Below, one piece after another: positions 1 through 11,490 of a stretch of 64,000 nucleotides of DNA (the stretch's first letter is position 1; every line of letters begins with the position of its first letter). The stretch spans positions 776,979 to 840,978 of the forward strand of contig VYZB01000213.1 in NCBI GenBank assembly GCA_013397455.1, in the 5' to 3' direction. The position numbers were made by a program, and so were the translations under genes. Source of the stretch: Crotophaga sulcirostris. Lineage: Eukaryota > Chordata > Aves > Cuculiformes > Crotophagidae. The notes under the pieces were generated by a model. The model made no database searches. It saw only the letters and a list, made by a program, of their open reading frames with translations, and had not been told where the DNA came from.

Positions 1-2300
1 TTGTCCTCAAATGAAATGAGAACGGACAACAGAATTGCATGATGCTCTCTAAATGGAAATGTGCAATGAGATAAGGACTTAAAAAATGTTTTTATTATCT
101 GCTTATCAGTATTATGAGTTATGTAGCATGAACTTCAAGTGCTGAGCTGTATATCATTAAATGCAATAGAATTATGATTTCTAGGTCAAAAGCCCAAACC
201 GAGGAGTTAATCCTGAAGTAAAGGAACTAGGAAGTGAATGGTACCTTTGATAAGAAAAATGCTAGTCTAAACAAATGTCCAAATTCCAACCTGATATAAT
301 TCAATTGTTCTGCCTAAATGTTTCAACAGTTTCATCAAGATAACCCTCCATATATCTGCCCAAAAATGGGTTTAATTTTGCTCTGGATTTAAATGAGGAT
401 CACATTCATTGGAACTTAACTATATCAAAAATAAGTGCTTTTGACATCACATCTTATTCGATTACTATCTCTTTTACCTTGGTGTGCCTTTTCATATCCT
501 TTGAAAAAAAAAATTCAAATTCTCAGTATATGCATTATAAAAGCTCAGGAGCCCTTGACATGAGAAGATTTTTGCTTTTGAATTGAATGTACCTTGGAGC
601 ACTTACAGAAAGGAATCTCTGATTCAAGTCTAGATAAAATGCTAAGATTCCTAAGTCAATAGCCCCCTATAAAAAAAATGGGACAATTTACTTTTTTAGA
701 GTCCACATGCCCCAGAGGATCTGATAAACATAGTCAGTGCTTCATATGTCTTTTGAGCTGTGTGCTTCTGTCCAGCTGGTTAACCTACAGCAAAACTCAC
801 CCAACAAGCAATCCTACAAAAACATGAGACAGACACAACTTTGCAATAAATCTGATTGATAGCTAATCAATAAATGTGAGAAGAAAAGGTGAGAAATTGA
901 GTCCTGGGAAGAGGCAGATGTTAATAGCAGTTTAGAGTCAGATCAGTGAAAGCTGATAAGCAGAAAAGTTACTGGTTTTATTCTTGAAAGAAAAGAAGAA
1001 AAGTTGAATGATAGATGGGAGCTGTATATTTTTTAAAAGGCATACTGGGATTTTTTTTTCTGGATGACTTAATCATCCACGGTATTTTGTGCAGGAATCA
1101 CTTTAGATGATTAATGTGCAGTAGTTTTAGATACGAAAAGCTACAAAGTTTATTTGACTGTGTTGGTTTTCTGTTTCAAGTCACTAGTAGCCCATTTCAT
1201 TTTGAAAGTTTTAACAGATTCAAATTCTTAAACTAACAAAATGACTTGTTAATGAGAAGACAATCACATAATAGGAGCAGATAGCTTGCATGCTGCCTCA
1301 GGGACTAAACACCTAAGACTTCAACCTCTTTATACTGTTGAGATAACACAAAATCCTCACAGTCTTTGGCTTAAATTAACTATATTTCCATTATTCTGTC
1401 TTCCAAATTAAGTTTAGCATAAGAAGCATGATTCCAATTACAGTTTTAAATGTTTCAGGAAACTGAAGGAGGTGAAACTGACACCAATGCTTAAAATTTT
1501 TCAATCCTATAATTTTCATTTAAGCATAAGAAGCATAAATACAACAGAATGTCCTGAAAAGTTACTTAGTGTAGACTAAACGTGTACTATATAGAACATT
1601 TTATATTTTCCATACAATTTTGTCTGTATGTGTTTATCTTTGTGCACATGTGTATCTGCAAAGTGTTTTCACATATCTAAAAATGTATGAAGGTCCATAC
1701 AGTTTTATTACATCAAAACTGGGCTTGAGTGCTGCAGCAAGCTTTATGTACAGATCAAGTTCACCTTTAGTTCATTAAACTTGTTGTAAAATATAGAACT
1801 TGCCAAATTATTTTTTATGTTTCATACCTTTCAGCATAGATGATAGCCAAATTTGGATATCGTAAAGAGTCCTTGAACAATCTGGGGACAAGTGGTACAG
1901 TAAGACCTTCCTTCCTCATTTCCAAAATCACTAGTTGGACAGCAGCAGGATGTTTACCAAAACCACTTTACAGAAGTTTCTGGAGCTCACTGCTTTGATT
2001 TCTCGCCTTGGATCATTTTTATCCCTGCTCAGCACTGGTCCTTAGTTTCTGGCTCTTTACATCTTACTCTCTGGCATCCTTGTCCTAGTGTCTGTTCCCA
2101 GAGCCAAGCTCCAGCTCTGCCTTCTCAGTGTTTGTTGACACCATAATTTGTAATATTTTTATGATCAGATTTGGAGGAGCGGTCTTCCTGGGTTGAAATG
2201 TCTTCTACCTCTTAAGAAGTTTTGGTAACAGTTACCTCAAAGATCAACTGCTCTCTTGCTGGCCTTACTACAGACATAGCACATGTTGTTCATTTCAACA
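1..2300. other. AT-rich non-coding DNA, no gene seen
   Basis: No convincing exon, RNA gene or recognisable repeat is visible here. Stop codons are dense in all frames, and short A and T runs are common. The only small structure noted is an exact 14-bp direct repeat (AGCATAAGAAGCAT) at 1416-1429 and 1523-1536, about 107 bp apart, which could easily be chance. The stretch could be intergenic or intronic. Confidence 0.6.
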
Positions 2301-2313
2301 AATAGGATGGTTA

Positions 2314-2319
2314 TTTATT
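2314..2319 (-). terminator. Possible poly(A) signal (AATAAA) of the 2334-3240 model
   Basis: The minus strand reads AATAAA at 2319-2314, starting only 15 nt past the TAA stop of the open frame ending at 2334. A hexamer this close to a stop would give an extremely short 3' UTR, which is unusual but possible. The hexamer is common by chance in AT-rich DNA, so it counts only together with the upstream exon model. Confidence 0.2.
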
Positions 2320-2333
2320 GTGTTAAAAGTGTT

Positions 2334-3240
2334 TTAAAAAACTTCAATTCCAAATTGGTTCTTGCTGTTTTTCCACTGGCTTTTTGAAATCATAGCTGTG
2401 TTTTTGCTTTGATTCAAATATTTATGCTTTCTCAAATTCAAGACAAAATATCTTTTTTGATCAGTGTCAGTTTTGCTTGATGGCAATGGGTGTCCACTGA
2501 ACAAGCACATGCTGCTCTTAAAACAGTGGCCTGTCTGACAAAGCATCTGAGTCATCAACAATATCTGCAAGTTTTTCTTCACTTTAAGGTATAATTTAAC
2601 CAGTTGCACTCCACAAATAGAAGAAACAAGAACTTTTTTCATGTGATATAAAAATAATATGAAAGCTAATCATGGAGGCCACTGGCATTTTTGATTCAAT
2701 GAAGGCTCAAACTTTATTAATATAATACTGAAAGACAGAAACCACCTGCAGTGCAGATAGTCATGCCCTTGGGAGGCTCTTGCAGGAATGGACCGAAACT
2801 AGTGGTTGAGTGTTAACACCATGCTGGTGTTAATCTAGAGCAGAGACACCATCCAGGCACACTTTATCACCCCTCTTGGCTCCAAGTGATCGCTGAAGGA
2901 TGCAACTGGTCAATCTGTTTCTATGGAAGTTTTCACAGATAGCAATGTAGATTTTTACCCTTAGAAAGTCAAGTTAGAAGAGGCTGTCAAATAAACAAAT
3001 CTGCCGGCAGCCGCCCAGTGCCAGCACTGTATTAAACGTTAGACATAACAACATTCTTCCCCTAGACAGTGAAATTCCTGAACCCTCACTAGCACCAGGC
3101 AGAGCTTGCCTGACTCTCTGTGGCACTGCTGCAGAGCCAAAACTGTGAGAGGTGAGGAGCCAAGCTAGGAGGTAGGTTGCCACCCAGGTGAGCAGCAGCT
3201 GCAGAAGTCTCCATCCCTTCAGCAGTCCTCTGCGTGCCAT
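2334..3240 (-). CDS. Candidate two-exon gene for a small signal-peptide protein (hypothetical)
   Basis: The product is not recognised. Exon 1 (3240-3090) opens with ATG in a good Kozak setting (G at -3, G at +4). It encodes a basic N-terminus (MARRGLLKGWR) followed by about 18 hydrophobic residues (LLQLLLTWVATYLLAWLL), so it looks like a signal peptide or signal anchor. A donor-like GTGAGG follows at 3089. An acceptor with a T-rich tract ends at 2609, and exon 2 (2608-2334) continues in the matching phase for about 90 residues. That part is lysine- and asparagine-rich, ends NQFGIEVF and meets a TAA. The inferred intron is 481 bp and the product about 140 residues. Exon 1 is GC-richer than its surroundings. 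Against it: there is no family match, no TATA box is evident, and both frames are short enough to be chance. If unspliced, the first frame is an 88-residue ORF (3240-2974). Confidence 0.17.
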
Positions 3241-6200
3241 TCCAGGAAATCAGATGGATCAGACAATTACTGATTTCAGTGGACTGCAGCACTGCTCTGA
3301 ATTGGAGTAATTCGATATTGTATTGTGAACACTGCAAACCTTTCATCTTTCCTGTTGCTTTGTGTCTTGCAATTATAATGTATTAGAATGCAAACTTCAG
3401 GATACAATCTGTATATTCCTCCCTATCTGGGCACTTCTGAGCTCACTGCCTGTATTTAGTACATAATACATTGTTTTAAAGTATTTAGCAATGATTATTA
3501 AAATAATAATTTCTTAGAATAGTCACTCTCTCCCCAGTGTACTCAGCCAAATGGATTTCTCTTCAGAGTTAGAAAAATTGATTCTCTAATCTATCAGCAC
3601 TCAGCATCTTGTCACAGATTTTGGGTTTTTTAAAGAGCAAAGTATAACAGCAATTTTCAAGTTTGGTTTTCACTTGAGCATTATCCTCAAGGACATTGTA
3701 GCCAAATTCCAACTTGGCCAGAATATGTTCCACCTTTCTGGAGCAGGGGACTAAGCCAATAATGCTGACTCAGGGCCTTCGGCCCTTCCCACTGATATCC
3801 CGTAGCAGACAACCCTGGTTTCCTTCCCCCTCATCTGCTCAGCTCTCCCTTCCTTTCGAGCAGCAATCGCGCCAGCTCAGCTCCCCTCTCACAAATGTGA
3901 ACAAGCTAATGAGCATTTTGTTGGCTCAGAACAGCAAGCATCACTTCAGCTGTGCTCAGAGACCCAGCTCGAGTCTCTATAATCTGTTTCTCAGTCAGAG
4001 GCACAGTAATTTGTTCAGCTGGTTTGGGGAAAGTGAGATGTCTCTGAAACCAAAGTTTGCTCCCTGCAACTCTCCAGCTGACTTTTTGCTAATCTATTGC
4101 CCCAGGTTATTGTTTTAAATTCAGGAATGAAAAGCTGGATGGTCAGACTCTGTTTCTTCATCACATGGTGTTTTCTTTGTACTTTGAGTGCTGCACAGAA
4201 TGTTGGAGGGACCTGCTGCATTCACATGCTTTGTGTCCTTACTGTACTTCCTTCTCCCTCTCTCTGAAAAAAACCTCTTGGCATGCAGAAGGAGAAACCA
4301 AAGGAAAAATGTTGTATTGTTTGGAAAAAAAAATGCAGTTATTAAATGAACTATTTCCCTTTTACGCCCCTCTTGTTCAAACCAGAGTTACTGTAATTTC
4401 TAAGCAAAGGTCAGTTTTCAAGCCAAAGACAATGTTGTGCAGACATACCCGTACAAACTAACTCATTTGTTTCAGAAATGATACAGCCATGTTAGAGCAG
4501 TACTTCCAGTCTTGGTCTGGGCTTTCTAAGTGGTTAAATAGTTAATTGCTTCTATGTTTGATTGTTGTCAGTCAAACTGGATGTCAATAAAAGATGATAG
4601 ACCAGATGTCAGTGTAGCTTTTTGGAAATTTTATAACATGAGGTAGTGGCCAGATAGTGATTTTATGGCTGTTAAAACAATGTTTTATTTTGACTGGTTT
4701 TCCTAGGATTAGCTGTTTTATTCACACTTGACTGCAAACATGTCCAGAAACCTATATTCCATTTTCAGTGTCTGCAATCTCAAGCATACTACAATTCGCA
4801 AAAATCATTTCATATGTACAATCCAACACAGTAATATTAGCATAGAATAGTGAAACAAAATAGTTTAGAACTATTCTGCACATTTTTCCAGCTAACACAA
4901 CAAAGCTATGCACACCTGCTCCAAGAGAACAGGGTTTTTTATAGGTTAATATGAGCAGTTTGCCTCAACTTGGTTTGTATTTTCAGTATCTCTGACAAGG
5001 TTCAGCAGCTTTCTCAATGTCACTGTTCACTGAAGTCAGCAGCAAATAGCACTGGACCTCCTCAGACTTTTCTCTCCCTGAGTGACCTTCATGTTTCCTT
5101 CTAAATACATTTTTCTGCATCACCTGGCCAATCACTAGGTGTGCCTTCAACAATTTCTCCCTTAAATTGATAGTACAGGTGGCAACAAACTGTACAAGCC
5201 ATCTCTGTTCACAGACTCAATGTTTTGCACATTGGGTTTCATCTAAGCAGTAGTTATGGCACTTCATTTGGCTGCACTCCACCTGAGGCTGAACAGGACT
5301 TTGTGATCAGAGTGACACAAACATAGCCTAGATCTGTTCTTAGCTTCACTGACCTCCTATTAAATGGTCAAAACGATATACACCTGAACTTATACCAAAC
5401 TTTCCCAGGTTCATATGAAATCTGAACTCTTATACTGACAGAGGGTTAATATGCTCCATAGAAATAAATTTTAGCTGGGTAAGTTTTTTGCTTGGCAAAT
5501 TCTAATCTTGTTAGGGGTAATCACTGAAAAACAGTAGTCCCTCTTTGGGTAGCATCCTACCATCTACTCCCATTTTGTTCCCACCCATCTTAATTCCAAA
5601 ATAGACCTGTCAGTCTTAATTTAGTCAGACTTTTTTAATGTACTACATTACATATTTCAATGTTAAATAATGTGGCTTCAGTAGTCCAGATCATTCTGCA
5701 GTATGATTTCACAGTTATCTTTAAAATGTAAAAACATCCAGGCATTAGAAACAACCACTATCAGAAATAAACCATCTTTCATCAGTTTACTTTTTCCTTA
5801 TGTGCAAATTTAACTCTCAGACTTCTTAACTTTCTCCAGAGTTTCAACTAACTGCATTTTGTTTTACTTTGGGGAGAGAGGGTGCTGGTTTTCAACAAGT
5901 CAGTCTATAGCTGCTATGTTTACAAAGAAAACCTCAAAAATGTAGCCTACTGTCCATCTGAATTTGTAGAGAAGATGAAATAACAAGTCCAAGGCTAAAA
6001 GCATTTTATTTATTTCTGCTTATACTAAACCTGATGGCAATAAGGCCACTTTAAATGTCAACAATTCCACTGTTCATCAAAGTATGAAAGAAATGCAGGA
6101 ACAGCTCACACAAAAATAGCTGCTTACTGCATTTGAATCACTACTGCTTGTAGTAAATCTTCAATCACGATTAATTAAGTGGTTGCCAAGTAGTGCTGCA

Positions 6201-8640
6201 AAAGTGATACAATTTTTTTTCTGAGCAAGGATTCAAAACTAAAACCACTTGGCTAGTAAGTTTTCCTTTTGTCCCTAATCCTTCTGCAATTATGCAAACA
6301 TTTGTGTATCTAAAAATGAGCACAAGATTGCACTTTGAACTGAGTTTGCTCACCATGCTTGTAAAGAAAGATTTCACATTTCTCTGCTATCAAGAAGAGT
6401 TTTGTTTTGTTTTATTTGAAGAAAATCTGTGTGATAACACATTTGTGTATGAATATTTTTCCCATACTATTTTTCACCATTGCATTGTGTATGGAGTTGA
6501 TTAAAGTCACTGAAATTTTATTAGCAATTTCTGCATATGCTATCTTGCCAAAATAAATGCTTGTAAAAGTTCTTTTAAATTATCTACTTTATTGAACCTT
6601 AAGCACAAATTGCTACTACTGAAAAGTTTAAAAATCAAAACATTTTACCTGAAATACATACAATTCAGCCACATTCAATATGCAATTCAGCTACACATAC
6701 TACACTTTCTAATCTTCTTGCTACATGTATAGCTTGTTATTACTTGAGAGTGTAAGAAAGAAATGGGAACAACAGGCACTTCTTTGCTGTGCTAAATAAT
6801 GACAGTTCTACTGAAACACAAGAAGCCTTTGTAGCAACTCTAGCAATGATGGGAGGAGACCTCTCCAGCAGCCATTAAATACTGCAGGAAAAACAGAGCA
6901 TTGGACATTGTCAAATATTACAAAAGTATTCAGATAATGCATCTGGAGGGCAAATCCCGTATCTTTATGCTAAACCTATGCAAAACTGCAAAAACCTTGT
7001 GCCAGCAGGAGCCTTGGAACAAGGAACATGATTGTGTTTTAGTTATGACCAGTTACATGTGGTATACACAGAAATGAAACTGGTGGGTATGAAGCTTGGC
7101 CAGTCCAACTCACCGCTTTATGAGAAAATGAGAGCTAAATAGCTGCACCATCAATAAAGGGAGAAACATTCCTCTGCAGCAGGTCACAGAGTGTCTTTTC
7201 ATGGCTGCTGTTCATTTGTTGTGCCACATTAAGAGCAAATGTGATACCCCACAGATGGTTTTTCTGGAAAAAGGTGGGGAAGTCTGCTGAGCATTTTTAA
7301 TATACCATTATTAAAGTTAACTTTGCAGGCTTAGTGTTTTATATGCTAATGGCTGCATGCCAGATGAATGATTACTGTAAATGTGTCAGTTAAATAGTCC
7401 AGTGACAGGTCCATATGTGCTCTATAAAGAAGCTAGTTAAGCTGACCCTGATCAAAACCAGAATTATTAACTCAAAATTTCAGGAGCTCAGAAATATAAA
7501 GACTGATCAGAGACCTGAAATAGGTTTAAGCAGATTCCCATATCTGCTTTGCTTCCCCTCTCCCCCTCTGGACCGCATCCATGTACATATCCTACAAACC
7601 TATACAACATTTGTTCCTGGATACAAAAGCTCATACTGGCTTTGCAGACAGCCAAAGCACTTGAAGATGCTGCTGCTGGATTGCTTTATGAGCCCCAAAT
7701 TGCTGAAGTTGCCACTGGTGGGGACTGCAGGAGTGATCAGACAGAGACTCTTCTTCAAGCTTAGCATAAAACCGTGCACCTCTGCAGAGTCAATGACAAC
7801 GTCACCAGCTTCTCCAGGAAGATGCTGAAGGGGTCTGCTCTGGAATCACATTGCTTTCTCAAAGAGCAGCATGGCATGGGAGGACGGTAAACCTCAAAGC
7901 AATGTCCTGTACATACAAAAGGCCACCAGTCAGACAACCGACCTCCATGTACACCTATACTATTCTCAAACAGCAATATCTGCTGGCAAGTACTTCAGAC
8001 AGAGAGTGCGTGTATCAAGCCCATTGTATTTCTTCCAACAGAACTGAGAGATTTTACAAAGATGATCTTGTTACATATTCTGAGTCAGTTTGTGGTTCAG
8101 TTTTTGGAGTAGGAGATAACAGTAACTGGAAATAGTTTGGCATTTGTTTAAGAGGTAATTAGTTTCCCTCGTATCATCAGCCTCAAGATCTTCAACATGT
8201 AACTGGTTTTCAGCCACAGAGCATGGCCTTTTTAAGCAATCAGATGATGAAAGAGCCTATGCATGTTGCTTTTGTCCAAAGGCAGACCTGACTTTGATAT
8301 ACTTGAAGCCATTTGTACTGCAGCATTTATTTTCAAAATTTTCCGACTCTGCTTTTCAAATTACAGTGACTACTTTAAGGTTAATACCCTTTCTGTCACC
8401 TCCTGAAAACTGATTGTTTCTATTTTGTCTTAGCATAGAAATGAAAGAATGCAGACTATATTCTTCAGCATTACTGTGCATGCTGGGTTTAATCAAACAG
8501 TGCTGCAATAGCTGCAAAGCACTACTGCAAGGCACGGACATTGGACTAAGTGATTCAAGGTAAGCTTCTACAGACTGACTAGTCACTATCAACTGCGCGG
8601 AACCATTTTTCTATATATATTGTAGCATGAAGCCTCCATC
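3241..8640. other. Non-coding stretch with a GC-richer block and a conserved-looking segment
   Basis: No gene is supported. Positions 3700-4460 are GC-richer than their flanks and contain several CpGs. Two plus-strand frames lie there (3714-4118 and 4165-4461), but without splice logic or a recognisable domain. Positions 7290-7410 are low in simple sequence and rich in homeodomain-like cores (TTAA, TAAT, ATTA), a texture often seen in vertebrate conserved non-coding elements. Positions 7415-8140 are open on both strands at once, which argues against real coding. The rest is ordinary AT-rich DNA. Confidence 0.5.
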
Positions 8641-8687
8641 AGCCTACTATTGGCTTGGCAATTGAACAATATTGACAATATTGAACA

Positions 8688-9613
8688 GTTCAAAATCTTT
8701 ATCAATGATCTGGACAAGGGGATCGAGTGTACCCTTAGTAAGTTTGCAGATGACACTAAGTTGGGTGGCAGTGTCAATCTGCTTGAAGGAAGGGAGGCTC
8801 TGCAGAGGGATTTGGACAGGTTGGATAGATGAGTTGAAACCATTGGGATGGAGTTCAACAAGACCAAGTGCTGAGTCCTGCACTTGGGACAAAACAACCC
8901 CAGGCAGCGCTACAGACTTGAGAAGGAATGGATGGAAGGCTGCCTGTCAGAGAAGGACCTGGGGTGTCGGGTGACGACCAGCTGAATATGAGCCAGCAGT
9001 GGCCCAGGTGGCCAAGAAGGTCAGTGGAATCTTGGTCTGTGTCAGAAACACCGTGGCCAGCAGAAGCAGGTAGGTGATTGTGCCCCTGTACTCAGCACTG
9101 GTGAAGCCACATCTCGAGTACTGTGTGCAGTTCTGGGCCACTCACTACAAGAAGGACATTGAGATGCTGGAGCGTGTCTAGAGGAGGGCAATGAGGCTGG
9201 TGAAGGGCCTGGAGAACAAGTCCTACGAGGAGCAGCCGAGGGAACTGGGACTGTTTAGCTTAGAGAAGAGGAGGCTGAGGGGTGACCTCATCAGTGTCTG
9301 CAACTGCCTGAAAGGAGGTTGTAGTGAGGTGAGTGTTGGTCTCTTCTCCCAAGTGACAGGTGATAGGATGAGGGGAAATGGCCACAAGTTGCTCCAGGGG
9401 AGGTTCAGAGTAGATATTAGGAAAAATTTCTTTACTGAAAGGGTGGTCAGGCACTGGAACAGGCTGCCCAGGGAGGCGTTTGCCCTGAAGGTGTTTAAAA
9501 GACGGGTAGATGAGTTTCTCAGGGACATGGTTTAGTAAGTGGACAGGTACAGCTGGACTCAATGATCTCAAAGGTCTTTTCCAACCAGATGATTCTGATT
9601 CTATGTTTCTATG
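8688..9613 (+). mobile_element. CR1 LINE, 5'-truncated 3' portion
   Basis: This is the 3' part of a chicken-repeat-1 non-LTR retrotransposon. It starts inside the reverse transcriptase domain (FINDLD, then FADDTKLGG), runs through the ORF2 C-terminus, and ends in the short 3' UTR with the CR1 terminal repeat-like tail (GATTCTGATTCTATG, near 9590-9605). Truncation at the 5' end is the normal outcome of CR1 target-primed insertion. There is no poly(A) tail, as expected for CR1. The family is the dominant LINE of bird genomes, and this copy is the clearest evidence that the window is avian. The 5' boundary is approximate. Confidence 0.95.
8690..9538 (+). pseudogene. Broken CR1 ORF2 (reverse transcriptase C-terminal part)
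   Basis: The residual coding sequence of the CR1 copy is disrupted. The first frame carries the FADD catalytic-type motif followed by TKLGG, and it stops at about 8830 (TGA after the LDR triplet). The signal then reappears in other frames. A last clean open stretch (9191-9535, 114 codons) has the typical CR1 C-terminal landmarks: [57 protein letters not shown] and a final FLRDMV before the stop. The protein is truncated and interrupted, so it cannot be a working retrotransposase. It is a relic, not a host gene. Confidence 0.9.
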
Positions 9614-11035
9614 ACAAGCTCTTTTAATAACTAGTCTACTCCATCTTCCTAAATCTTTTCTGGAGAATAGGCAGTAAATACAGAATGCACAAGGACTAGA
9701 AGTCAAGGACAGGTCATAGTGGAATTGTTACTAGTGCACCCTTAAAGGATTAAAGGTTGCAATGCAAGAGTGGGCTCTGTACTAGGGTAGAAATGGTACA
9801 CCAGTGCTGAGCTAGAAGATGACCTTACAGTCAATCTCAGTTGCTGCTACGGACATGTGCCAATTGTCTTCTATCCTCTGGAAGCCAGGAGAAGCAACAG
9901 AATAGTACCTTAATCAAAAGCAGTGAAGAACTAATTAAAATCCTGCGTGTCCCCAACTGGTAAGAAAATACAATTGAGAAGCATTCTCCTGTGTCATAGA
10001 AAGATCTAATGAAATCATGCCCTGAACAAGCACACAGTAGGTAGGAATGGTTCTTTGCTGGTCTGTAGTCTGTTTAAATTAAGGTTTTTTGAATCCTTAT
10101 GCATGCTAAATTAGCTGAAGTAATCAATTCTAAAGTGTCATTGCGGTTCACTTCATTAATAAAATAACACTGTGCAGCAGGAGTTACAAAGCAGAGTTTA
10201 CTGCCAGTATGCCCAGAGTCTAAATAGATATGTCCTTTCTCCCTATGTACCATTTCACAACAAACAAAATGTTGCTCTTTTAAAAAAAAAAAACACAAAG
10301 CATGTTATTAAAATAAACGCACACTTGACTTTTATACTTTAGCGGTGTATCTTCCAGTGCCATGTCTTCCATGGCTGTGAAACTAACAGCTGCTACAACC
10401 ATAGACTTGTGGCTTGGCTTGCGAAGATTTCTGGAACTGCAGTTTTTCCAGCTATGTCTCTCTTTGTGTTTGCTGATTATGGTTTCCTTTGAGGTACCTC
10501 CACATTTTTATTGCCATTCCTTTAGTGTCTAGTCTTTCTTTCCATTTATTTACTTAGCTGTGGCCTCTCACATTTTTTCCTTATTCTGAAAATTGACGTC
10601 TCACCCTCTCTGAACAGCATTTTTATGTGTTTTAAGGCAAGTTCAGGTGGTGTTTAGGTCTCAGGATGTATAAATTGTTGAGTTCTTTCTTTTGCTTTCT
10701 GAATACTAGCAAGGACTAGTCCTCTGCTTCTGACACTTAAAAAAACAACAGCAGCAAAGAGCTGGATTATTCTGTTCCATGTTTACTTCCTGAATTATCT
10801 GGGGGTTTGTATAGTAGTATTGAAAGACCCCAACAAAAAGATGGTCCCTGAATTAAAGAGCTTCTAAGCGGTTATGTTAAAAATAGAACAAAGTATATTA
10901 ACTAATGTCAAAACATGTCACAGACAACTTCTGAGATGACAGTACCATGAAAAATAGCATAAAGGCAGTGGATAAAACCTTGATTCTGTTACAACTGTAT
11001 CATCCCAGGCTACAATGAAGGCAGCAGCTACCTTT
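9614..11035. other. AT-rich non-coding DNA
   Basis: No exon, RNA gene or clear repeat is visible. A short A-run lies near 10280-10292. The 74-codon minus-strand frame (10298-10074) has no features of a gene. Confidence 0.6.
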
Positions 11036-11039
11036 TAAG

Positions 11040-11490
11040 GAGAAGCGATGTGCTTGTAAAAATGCTAACGTGATCCTTAAAATTATTCTAAACAGATACT
11101 TTTAGATAAGATATAGAAGTATTAAGGCTGTTGTGCATAGCAGTGGTGAGGCTTTATCTAGAGTACTGAGCACAGTTCTGTTTACAACAAACGAACTAAA
11201 TCATTTTAGCTTGTCTAGGTGAGCAGAAAAAAAGCTGAGAGGGAATATGCATGCTGCCTGAAATGTACGTTATTATGAAGACAGGCATAATGGAGAGGAT
11301 GGTCACTCAACCAGACAATGATGGATTAAAACTAAATGTACAAAGACAAACAGGAGAAGCTGTAGGCTGGAGGTCAGCAGAGATTCCCTAGCCAGCAGAG
11401 CAGGCAGATTCTGCAACCATGTTGGCAGGACCAAACCCAGACTACTGCTAGGAAGAAGCTGGAAAAGTTTACGAGGGTCATTGGAAAAGG
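11040..11490 (+). mobile_element. Ancient, heavily diverged CR1/L3-type LINE relic
   Basis: The block follows the order of a CR1-clade ORF2 C-terminus but is badly eroded. It reads AAAAATGCTAACGTGATC near 11057, then GTGGTGAGGCTTTATCTAGAGT (11143-11164, the 'greater part of an element shared between birds and turtles that encodes VRPHLEY'). Next comes TTTTAGCTTGTCTAGG near 11205 with CTGAGAGGG, then GGATTAAAACTAAATG near 11323. These match the spacing of the region that in the young copy at 8.7-9.6 kb encodes the same motifs. Many substitutions and indels imply an old insertion. The limits are approximate, and the recognition is from memory of the family, not from an alignment. Confidence 0.6.

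Noticed and set aside
7415..7828. 137-codon plus-strand frame and its overlapping alternatives
   Set aside because: Both strands are open together and no frame shows a family motif; the overlap pattern is typical of chance.
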